A stretch of DNA of 64,000 nt, taken from assembly GCA_963728545.1 (NCBI GenBank), contig CAVSKO010000003.1, positions 2,108,001-2,172,000 of the forward strand. The letters run 5' to 3'. How positions within the stretch are numbered: the first letter of the stretch is position 1; each line of letters begins with the position of its first letter. A model generated the notes under the pieces. The model searched no databases. It was not told the origin of the DNA and worked only from the letters and a program-made list of their open reading frames with translations. This DNA is from DASUNP01 sp963728545 (GTDB lineage Bacteria > Acidobacteriota > Blastocatellia > UBA7656). The position numbers and the translations under genes were made by a program. This document shows, in pieces, positions 25,616 through 33,523 of the stretch.

Positions 25616-26158
25616 ATGACAATGTACTACATTCAGGATCACAAGTTGATAGACCTTCCTGCGCTTCCGACAGGACAGAGTGATACGGTTATCGTAGGGG
25701 AAGTAACCGATGCGCAGGCTCATTTGTCGAACGACAAAACGGCTGTGTACTCCGAATTCACTGTTAATATAAAAGAAGTTTTAAAAGATAATGCCGCCAG
25801 CCCGTTAAGTACTAGCAAGTCAATACAAGTTTCGCGCGAAGGCGGTGTCGTTCGGTTCAAAGATGGACGTCAATTGCAATACTTTGTCGCTAACCAGGGC
25901 ATGCCCAAAGAAGGACAGCAATACGTCTTTTTCCTGGAATACAGCACTGAAGCGCAGGATTATCCGATCGTTACAGCCTATGAGTTAAAAGATAACAAGG
26001 TTATTCCTATAGATGGCGCAGAGATTAAAGAATCGAGTGGGAAGCTCTCTTTTGCGGCCTACGAGGGTAAAGGTCGTGCAGATTTTATAAATGCTGTAAA
26101 AGAAGCTGTGATAAATCCACCTCAACCTCCGAATAGAAGAGGGGGCTTGAATCAATGA
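25616..26158 (+). CDS. Hypothetical protein, probable C-terminal part of the preceding gene
   Basis: 180 residues as read, without signal peptide. It looks like a beta-rich domain: DTVIVGEVTDAQAHLS, YSEFTVNIKEVLK, QYVFFLEYS, with a proline-rich end. Open reading continues upstream of ATG 25616 in the same frame, supporting a fusion with the 25326 frame. A GGAG at 25598-25601 could instead allow a separate coupled start. Its TGA stop overlaps the ATG of the metalloprotease gene by four bases, so the two are coupled and perhaps act together outside the cell. Confidence 0.55.
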   Translation: MTMYYIQDHKLIDLPALPTGQSDTVIVGEVTDAQAHLSNDKTAVYSEFTVNIKEVLKDNAASPLSTSKSIQVSREGGVVRFKDGRQLQYFVANQGMPKEGQQYVFFLEYSTEAQDYPIVTAYELKDNKVIPIDGAEIKESSGKLSFAAYEGKGRADFINAVKEAVINPPQPPNRRGGLNQ

Positions 26159-27482
26159 AAAAGGCAAATCTGTTGCTTCCACTCATAGCGGCTATCTCGT
26201 GCGGTTTGGTAGTAATTGTCCTCTCTTCCGGCACGGCGGAATCGCAACCCGGCTGCCCTACAATTCCACAATTGCATGGTAACCTGCAAGCGTGGTGCTG
26301 GCCACAAGGTGCAACAGTTCAGGTTAATATCGATCCTACTTTCACACAGGCACAAAAGGACGCGATAAGGACGCGATAAGGCAAGCTCTGTCTTACTGGA
26401 ATCAGGCTGCTGATTTAATTGGCAATTGTTCTTATGTATATTTGGCTGATCCAACATTCATCGCGCCCGCCCCAACCTGGCCCCCCGGGGCTTACCTGCT
26501 TCAGATAACTAATCTCCCACCTCCCAATCCTACTGCTTGCGGGGTAGCTGGCGGCGGTAGTAATGGCAGTAATCGTCTCCTTTCGGAAATCAAGATAAAG
26601 AGTGACTGTTCAACGTTCATCAATACGTTTATGCATATAGTATCGCATGAAATAGGCCACACATTTGGATTGGGCGATTGTCCCTCTTGTCCATGTCAGA
26701 CGCTCATGACTTATCAAAACTGTCTTCCGCGTATCGTTGCGCCCATGTTTTGCGATAACGCTAAGATTAAGGATGCGCTTGGAGCCTGCGCTGGCGGCGG
26801 TGGCGGGACCGGTAGTTGCGAGTTGTTTTGTACAGGAGGTGAAACTGAATCAGGATGCTTCTATCCGGCAGATCCCTGCGCTTATCCTCCTAACGGCTGT
26901 CCGTACCCAGGCTGGCCCAGTAGCCATTACGGTTGCTGTTGCTTTGCAACACCTATTGTAATAGATGTGAGTGGCAATGGATTTGATCTCACAGATAACC
27001 CTGGCGGTGTTCATTTTGATCTCGATAACAATAGCAATAAGGAAAGACTTTCCTGGACTGCTGCTGGCTCAGACGATGCCTTTTTAGTTCTAGACCTTAA
27101 TGGCAACGGAACAATAGACGGCGGGCGGGAACTGTTTGGCAATACTGCTCCGCAACCAGCAACACGTGACCCAAACGGTTTTCTCGCACTTGCGGAATAT
27201 GACAAATCAGTAAACGGTGGCAACAGTGATGGCAAGATAAATAGTAGCGATGCGATATTCACTTCCCTACGGCTGTGGCAGGATGCAAATCACAATGGCG
27301 TTTCTGAACCGAGTGAGCTATCTCCCCTCACCACGTTAGGAGTTGCGCGAATTGACCTTAATTACCGCGAGTCGAAACGCAATGACCAGAATGGGAATTG
27401 GTTCCGCTATAGGGCGAAGGTATACGATACTCACGGAGCGCACGTAGGGAGATGGGCTTGGGACGTATTCTTAGTGCGATAA
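26155..27482 (+). CDS. Secreted matrixin-like metalloprotease, broken by an 11-bp tandem duplication
   Basis: It begins MKKANLLLPLIAAISCGLVVIVLSS, a signal peptide, and the first frame reaches FTQAQKDAIR. There GGACGCGATAA is present twice in tandem (26358-26379 region), which brings a TAA and shifts the frame. Removing one copy restores continuous reading: ...DAIRQALSYWNQAADLIGN... Zinc motif: HEIGHTFGLGD (H-E-x-x-H-x-x-G-x-x-D), then a methionine-turn-like LMTY. Cys-rich spacer, then an EF-hand/dockerin-like calcium segment, VLDLNGNGTIDGGRELFG. Stop at 27482. Composition here is visibly more AT-rich than the surrounding genes, which may mean transfer. In the sequence as given the product would be truncated at about 74 residues. 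Confidence 0.75.
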
Positions 27483-27569
27483 TAAAGCAGATAAGGTTAG
27501 TCACAAGTAGAATCTATTCGTAAGTGAGTCTTTGTGATTTGCTAGCAGTTTGCCTTTGATTTTTCATCC

Positions 27570-28511
27570 CTATTGATCTGAAGTTATAAAACGTACGGTG
27601 GAAGGCAAGACGGTCATTCGCGCAGGAGTGTAACCCGCCATCTCTCCGTCAATATCGATAGCCATCGGCTCGGCGGTCGTAATTGAGGCGTCGCGCGCGC
27701 GCGTCTCCGTAACTTTTTTATTTTTCAGATGGCCGCCTCGCCCGATGCGCGGCAACTCTTTTATCACGTCAAAGCGCGTCGCCCCATCGGTCAAGATTAC
27801 GTCCAATAATCCATCGTCAAGCTGAGCGTGCGGGGCCAGCATCATGCCGCCGCCCGCGAAGCGCCCGTTTGCGACGACTACAAGATTGCTCGCTATTTTT
27901 TTATGAAACGTATCATCAAGGCGGACCTCTACAGGAACGAGCCGGTAGCGGTCGAGCGCGCGGATCGCCGCCGCGACGAAACGCGTTCGACCGCCTACCC
28001 ACTTCGGAAGACTTCCGCGCCAGCGATTCACAAAACCCGACACGTCGCCCCCCAAGCCGAAAGTCGCGACGTTGATAAAGTAGCGAGTCACGCTCGCGCC
28101 GTCTTCTGTCTCGATGACGGCGCGAACCGCGTCTATCAATCTGGTTCTTCCGCTGGCTATCGCCGCGATACCGTCTCGGCTTGAGTTGATCCCAATGGAA
28201 CGGCGAAAATCCGACCCGGTCCCGCTCGGCAGCAACCCTATCGCGGCGTCCGGGTTGACGCGAGCGCCCGACGAGTCAAAGTAACCGTTTACTACTTCGT
28301 TCAGAGTCCCGTCGCCTCCTACGGCGACGACGCGGCCCGTTCCCGATTCGAGCGCGCGGCGAGTGATTTCGGTAGCCTCGCCTGCTTTAGAGGTCAGTTG
28401 CTCGGAAAACTTGATCTCCAATTTTTCCAGCTCGCGGCGCGCCTCGGCCCAGAATCGCGGCGTTGTGCCGCGAGCCGACACGGGATTGATGATAAAGAGT
28501 GTCTCTTCCAA
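27570..28511 (-). CDS. Diacylglycerol kinase family lipid kinase (YegS/DgkB type)
   Basis: 313 residues. FIINPVSARGTTPRFW at the N-terminus, nucleotide-binding VVAVGGDGTLNEVVNGYF (the family's GGDGT motif), then GLLPSGTGSDFRRSIGI and ARGGGMMLAPHAQLDDGLLDV-like C-terminal strands. It phosphorylates diacylglycerol or a related lipid using ATP at the membrane. It is read after a CNNM-type gene and glpK on the same strand (gaps of 54-63 bases), which links glycerol uptake and lipid turnover in a plausible operon. Confidence 0.9.
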   Translation of the reverse strand: MEETLFIINPVSARGTTPRFWAEARRELEKLEIKFSEQLTSKAGEATEITRRALESGTGRVVAVGGDGTLNEVVNGYFDSSGARVNPDAAIGLLPSGTGSDFRRSIGINSSRDGIAAIASGRTRLIDAVRAVIETEDGASVTRYFINVATFGLGGDVSGFVNRWRGSLPKWVGGRTRFVAAAIRALDRYRLVPVEVRLDDTFHKKIASNLVVVANGRFAGGGMMLAPHAQLDDGLLDVILTDGATRFDVIKELPRIGRGGHLKNKKVTETRARDASITTAEPMAIDIDGEMAGYTPARMTVLPSTVRFITSDQ

Positions 28512-28574
28512 TGGCGGCTGATATTATTGATGCGCGAGCGAGGTGTCAACAAAAGCAAAGGCGTGAAAAAAATC

Positions 28575-29927
28575 TCAAGCGGTGGGAAGCGGCGCGCTCT
28601 GGTCTGTCATACGCTCGACGCGGGCTTCGACTATGCGGTTGCCGGTGATATTCTCAACCGTCATGCGCAGCCCGTTGTAGTCAACGCTTTCGCCCTGGCG
28701 CAACAGGCGACCGGACCGCGCCATCATAAAGCCCGCCACCGTGTGATAACTGTCCGATTCCGGGAGCCCCAGGTCCAGCACTCTATTCGCTTCCTTGATC
28801 GAGAGCCTGCCGCTTACGGTAAAGCTGCCGTCCGCTTGCTCGACGATCTGGCGCACGGCAACTTCGTCGTGCTCGTCGCGTATGTCGCCGACTATCTCTT
28901 CGATCAGGTCTTCGAGCGTGACAAGCCCCTCGACGCCGCCGTGCTCGTCGACCACCAGCGCCATGTGCGCGCTTGAGCGGCGCAGGCTGCGCAGCGCGTC
29001 GTTGAGCCGCATCGTTGTCGGCAAAAAGACTGCGGGGCGGATGACCTCTTCGATGCTCGTCTGAGCGCCACTGCGAACGAGTCGGCCCAGGTCTTTATGA
29101 AGGGCGATGCCGATCACGTTGTCGAGCGAGTCGCGGTAGACGGGCATGCGCGAATAGCCTATCTGCTCGAACAGTTCGAGCATTTTTTCGAGCGGCATGT
29201 TGGCGTCTAACGCCTCAAGCTCCGTGCGCGGCGTCATCACGCTTTCGACCGTCGCGTCGGTGAAGTCGAACACGTTATGAATTAATTGCTGCTCGTCCGC
29301 GATCAGGTGGCCGCTCTGGTGGCTGAGCGTGATAAGGTTGCGAATCTCTTCTTCGCTGTATGCCTTGGCGTGCTCGTCCGTCGCGTGCAGCCCGAGCATC
29401 CGCAGCGCGAGTATGCCCGATTTATTTATCAACCAGATGGGCGCTTTGAATACTTTATTAAAAATCTCCATAGGCCGCGCCACCGCGAGCGCGACGCGTT
29501 CGGCGCGTTCGAGCGCGACCGCTTTTGGCACGAACTCTCCGAACAGAAGGTGAAGGTAAGTGACTACGGCCAACGCCGTGAAGGTGGCGATGGTGTGCGC
29601 CGCGACTACCGCGGAAACGGATTCGGGAAGAATACGATCAAGCGCCGGCTCGAGCAGTTGCGCCAGGTTCTTTTCGCCCAACCAGCCCAACACCAGGCTC
29701 GCCACGGTGATGCCGAACTGGCAAGCGGATATAAACGCGGTGATGTCTCCCATCACGCGCAACACGGCGCGGGCGCGGCGATTGCCATCGGCCACGAGCG
29801 CCTCTATTCGCGACCGCCGGACGCTGACGATTGCAAACTCTGCGGCGACAAAATAGCCGTTAGCCAGCACGAGCAGAAGTACGGCGGCCAGCTTCCAGAG
29901 AATCGATACAATCGAAGCGGCTTCCAT
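28575..29927 (-). CDS. CNNM/CorC-type membrane protein (DUF21, CBS pair, CorC_HlyC)
   Basis: 450 residues. The N-terminal DUF21 domain has about four membrane segments (ANGYFVAAEFAIVSVRRSRIE is the signature). Two CBS domains follow: DATVESVMTPRTELEAL and RMPVYRDSLDNVIGIALHKDL. A C-terminal CorC_HlyC domain contains FTVSGRLSIKEANRVLDLGLPE and SYHTVAGFMM. These proteins, often misnamed hemolysins, are Mg2+/Co2+ efflux or divalent-ion transport proteins. It lies between glpK and the lipid kinase gene. Confidence 0.9.
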   Translation of the reverse strand: MEAASIVSILWKLAAVLLLVLANGYFVAAEFAIVSVRRSRIEALVADGNRRARAVLRVMGDITAFISACQFGITVASLVLGWLGEKNLAQLLEPALDRILPESVSAVVAAHTIATFTALAVVTYLHLLFGEFVPKAVALERAERVALAVARPMEIFNKVFKAPIWLINKSGILALRMLGLHATDEHAKAYSEEEIRNLITLSHQSGHLIADEQQLIHNVFDFTDATVESVMTPRTELEALDANMPLEKMLELFEQIGYSRMPVYRDSLDNVIGIALHKDLGRLVRSGAQTSIEEVIRPAVFLPTTMRLNDALRSLRRSSAHMALVVDEHGGVEGLVTLEDLIEEIVGDIRDEHDEVAVRQIVEQADGSFTVSGRLSIKEANRVLDLGLPESDSYHTVAGFMMARSGRLLRQGESVDYNGLRMTVENITGNRIVEARVERMTDQSAPLPTA

Positions 29928-29981
29928 AAATATAAAATTCTATCAACCCTGACTGTGGCTTGCCAGCGAGCGGATTGCATC

Positions 29982-31485
29982 TCACCGCGCGACTATCCAG
30001 TTGCCCGCGCGCTCGACGGCGCGCGTCCAGCCTTCTACGAGCCTCTGGCGGAGGCTTTCATTCATACGCGGCTGAAAGGTCTGCTCGCGCTGCCACATCT
30101 CTCCGAGCGACTCGACGCTCGGCCAGAAATCAACTGCAAGCCCGGCCAGAAAAGCAGCGCCCGCAGACGTGGTCTCGGTGTTGGCGGGCCGCACGACGGG
30201 GATGCCAAGTATGTCGGCTTGAAACTGCATCAGGAAATCGTTGCGCGCTGCTCCCCCATCCACGCGAAGCTCGCTTAACTCAATACTCGCGTCCTCGCGC
30301 ATGCAGGCAAGCACGTCGCGAGTCTGATAGGCGATGGATTCAAGCGCCGCGCGCGCTATGTGCTCGCGCGTAGTCCCGCGCGTAAGCCCTATGATGGTCC
30401 CGCGCGCGTACTGGTCCCAGTGCGGCGCGCCGAGGCCGACGAACGCGGGGACGAAATAGACCCCGCCGTTATCTTCGACCGCGCGCGCCATCGGCTCCGT
30501 ATCGGCGGCGGAGTCTATTATCTTCAGCCCGTCGCGCAGCCACTGAATGGCCGCGCCCGCTATAAAGACGCTTCCTTCGAGCGCATACTCTATGGGCTGA
30601 TCTTCGATCTGCCAGGCGACGGTCGTGAGCAGGTTGCTGGTTGAGCGGACAAGCTCGCGCCCGGTATTCAACAGCATGAAACAGCCCGTGCCGTAAGTGT
30701 TTTTCGACATGCCGGGCTTTGTGCAGACTTGCCCGAAAAGCGCGGCCTGCTGGTCTCCGGCATTCCCGGCAATCGGTATGGCGCTGCCGAAAAGCGCTGT
30801 GTCGGTTCTCGCCCACCACGGCAGACGACGGGGCGACATCGGGAAGCAGCCCGCGCGGCACGTTGAGAGTCTCAAGCAGATAATCGTCCCACTCTGCACT
30901 CTCTATGTTGAACAACAACGTGCGGCTCGCGTTGGACGGGTCGGTCACATGAACTCGGCCGCCCGTGAGCTTCCAGATCAACCACGAATCGACCGTGCCG
31001 AATGCCAGCCTTCCCTGCTCGGCCAGCTTGCGCGCGCCCGCGACATGATCGAGCAGCCATCGCACTTTCGTCCCCGAAAAATATGCGTCGAGCACAAGGC
31101 CGGTCAGTTGTTGAAACTTGTCGGCAAGCCCGTCACGCCTCAGACGGTCGCAATCATCAGCCGTGCGCCGGCATTGCCAGACTATGGCGTTGTGAATCGG
31201 CTCTCCCGTTTGCCGGTCCCAGATGATAGCGGTCTCGCGCTGATTGGTGATGCCGATAGCGGCAATCTGATCGGGCCGGGCGTTCGCGTCCGCAAGCACG
31301 CGCCGGGCGGCATTCAACTGAGAAGACCAGATCTCTTCGGGACGGTGTTCGACCCATCCGGGCTGCGGGTAGAGCTGTTCGAATTCCTGTTGCGCTACTC
31401 GGACAGGCTGGCCCTCGCGGTCAAACAGAATTGCGCGTGAGCTTGTCGTGCCTTGATCGAGCGCGAGTATGTAATCCTTACTCAT
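29982..31485 (-). CDS. glpK: Glycerol kinase, frameshifted
   Basis: From 31485: KDYILALDQGTTSSRAILFD (FGGY ATP-binding start), GITNQRETAIIWDR, AIVWQCRRT, DAYFSGTKVRWLLD, GTVDSWLIWKLTGG, TDPSNASRTLLF. After frame change: LFGSAIPIAGNAGDQQAALFGQ, YGTGCFMLLNTG, VFIAGAAIQWLRDGL, VPAFVGLGAPHWD, RVDGGAARNDFLMQFQADILG. All are GlpK landmarks. The frames join as VVGE-TDTALFGSA if one base is removed from GGTTCTC (plus 30806-30807). The full product would be about 500 residues, as usual. It makes glycerol-3-phosphate. The ATG is preceded by GGAGAG. If the indel is real, the gene is inactive. Confidence 0.92.
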
Positions 31486-31691
31486 CGGTTCTCTCCACGG
31501 CTACGGTGAGGTGTCGGGCCGTGCTATCATACCATCCGCTTCTCGCAATTCCAAAGAAGCGTTCACAGAAGGCAAGAATGAGAAGAATGATAATAAGGAA
31601 CTTTTTTCTTCTACATTCGCTTAACAAGATTGAGAAACAGTCATACCGGAAGACGCTCGGCGCACAGTCTTCAACAAGTGAGGTGAATAGG

Positions 31692-32396
31692 ATGATAAGA
31701 ATCTACGCAGCTTTGACGCTGCTCGTGTGTCTGCTTGCTCAAACGGCAACGGCACAGGAGCCAAGACCCGATCGGACAGTTATTCTCGACATAAGCATTA
31801 TTGAGATGACGTCTGCCAGCGCAGAAGATATCGAAGCGATATCCAAGGACAAACAACGACTAAGCACTTTAATCAAAGAAGGGAAGGCCAAGCAAGTAGC
31901 AAGCCTTCAGATGCGCACGCGATCCGGCGAAAACGCCGGCGCGCAAATAGGGCAGCGCGTCCCCATACAGACTGCGACGCTCCCGGCGGTCGGCGTCGCG
32001 TCAGACCGCCAGCGCAACCGCACGGACCAACCGGGCGCAAACCCGAATGACCCTACGACAGCCGCGATTGCAGGGGTCGGCATTCCGCAAATACAGTACG
32101 AAAACATAGGGCTTAACGTGCAGGCCAATCCGCGCATTGTCTTAAACGATCAGATTGAAGTTCGGCTTAGAATCGAGCAGACGGGCATTGAGAGAAGCAC
32201 AGGCACTTTGACCCCGACCTTTATTCAACGCACGCTGCAAGATTTTTCTCGCGTGCGGGCGGGAGAGCCGACGCTGGTGTTCGGCGTAGTCCAGCATCAG
32301 TCAGCTTTGCCGGGGACCCCGCAGCCGGCTGCGCGATCAACTGAGTTAGCGGGCGGAAGTTTCGTCGTTTTGCTGACCGCGCGAATAGTAGATTAG
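31692..32396 (+). CDS. Secretin-fold-like exported protein
   Basis: The start at ATG 31692 follows AGTGAGGTGA; this gives 234 residues with signal RIYAALTLLVCLLAQTATAQ. The second half, PQIQYENIGLNVQANPRI...DQIEVRLRIEQTGIE...AGEPTLVFGVVQHQSA, matches the beta-strand pattern of the secretin (GspD/PilQ) C-terminal domain, including RVPIQTATLPAV before it. The protein is far shorter than a secretin and has no N-domains or pore region I can name. It is a standalone secretin-like periplasmic protein, as often seen in Acidobacteriota; function unknown. Confidence 0.65.
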   Translation: MIRIYAALTLLVCLLAQTATAQEPRPDRTVILDISIIEMTSASAEDIEAISKDKQRLSTLIKEGKAKQVASLQMRTRSGENAGAQIGQRVPIQTATLPAVGVASDRQRNRTDQPGANPNDPTTAAIAGVGIPQIQYENIGLNVQANPRIVLNDQIEVRLRIEQTGIERSTGTLTPTFIQRTLQDFSRVRAGEPTLVFGVVQHQSALPGTPQPAARSTELAGGSFVVLLTARIVD

Positions 32397-32406
32397 CTTT
32401 TGCTTT

Positions 32407-32501
32407 GTCCGTTGTCCGTTGTCCGTTGTCCGCATCGCTTGCATTTATAAAACGCTGGAACCCGCATCAGTGTTTTAATCAATCGATAACGGACAACGGA
32501 C
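32407..32501. repeat. Tandem 7-bp units and facing inverted copy between convergent genes
   Basis: Three GTCCGTT units (32407-32427) plus a partial fourth. At 32488-32501 AACGGACAACGGAC is complementary to two units. It can form a hairpin between the convergent secretin-like and phosphatase genes and may terminate both. Confidence 0.65.
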
Positions 32502-32514
32502 GGCTGACAAGTGC

Positions 32515-33229
32515 TTACTCTTCGATGGGGCTGACCCGGCGACCTGTGGGCGGCACTGCGACAGGCTGGAATTTGCGCGCGTAGGTCCAGACGTAGTTTC
32601 TCAGGTTGTAGTAATAAGGAGTGAAGCCCGCTTCATCCATCTCTTTGAGCGCCTCTTCGATTTTCCATTTATCATGCGCTATGCGGTATATCGCGCTCAT
32701 CTCGCCCGTGCGGTGAATGCCGTCCGAGCAGAAGACGAAAAATGGCCCCTCGACTTTGTTCGTCACAAGCCGGACGAATTCGTTAGCTTCTTTATCAGTC
32801 GGAGGGTTCCAGACGCTCAACGGGAGCCTGCGATAGATGAATCCCAATTGCTCTGCCGCGACTTTGACATCGTCCGTGTAATCATAATCCGAGCGCAGAT
32901 CGAGTATGGTCTTTACGCCCATTCGAGTGAGCACGCCCAAGCCGCCGCGCGCAGGCTCGCTCCCGCGCATGTAATTGTCGCCCAGGCGGCGAAACATCGG
33001 TAAAGAGAACCTGGACCTCGGCGCTCTTTTCGTCCAGACGAACGGGAACCACAGGCTGCGCCTGATTGTCTGCTTGTTTAGAAGTTTCCTCGGAATTGGC
33101 TTGGCCGAGTATGAGGGCGGCTATCACAACCGAGATTACTACCAGCAGTGAAACAACTATAAAAAAAAACTTCTTGCTCACTTCTTTAAAACGCCCCGTT
33201 GTTAATTCTTGAGGGCCAACACGCTTCAT
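32515..33229 (-). CDS. Membrane-anchored tyrosine/dual-specificity phosphatase-like protein, frameshifted
   Basis: From 33229: KKFFFIVVSLLVVISVVIAALILG, an N-terminal membrane anchor, then RLDEKSAEVQV. In the next frame MFRRLGDNYMRGSEPARGGLGVLTRMGVKTILDLRS is the usual start of this phosphatase family. The P-loop is in FFVFCSDGIHRTGEMSAIYR, i.e. C-x5-R: the nucleophile Cys is present (CSDGIHR). The two parts join if one A is removed from GAGAACC (plus 33008-33009), giving EVQVSLPMFRRLGD. The expected product is about 237 residues facing the periplasm. Substrate unknown. Confidence 0.75.
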
Positions 33230-33326
33230 TATTTATACCTCACTTGGACTTAATTGGCAAAGTTTGATACGGCCTCAGATTGAAGAACGGTTTCACCGCT
33301 TCCGCGAGCCGCAATATATTGAACGG

Positions 33327-33356
33327 CAGTTTGACCGAAACTTTTCGGTCAAACTG
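33327..33356. promoter_or_regulatory. 30-bp palindrome in the divergent intergenic region
   Basis: CAGTTTGACCGAAA (33327-33340) and its exact reverse complement (33343-33356) with only two central bases. Such a near-continuous palindrome between the divergent phosphatase and HD-GYP genes fits a repressor operator better than an RNA hairpin. No -10/-35 pair is clear beside it. Confidence 0.5.
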
Positions 33357-33523
33357 ATGCCTATTGCCACAATCCCCAATCCCGGACCCGGCCCGCAAAC
33401 AAAGCTATCTATTGAAGTTACAGGGCTTAGCATTCAGCCAGAGGCATGGAATGGATTTCGCTTTAATGGCGCGGAAAACTGCGCTCAGTCGCCGCAAGCA
33501 AGTTAGTCGCAAGGATAGAAGGG

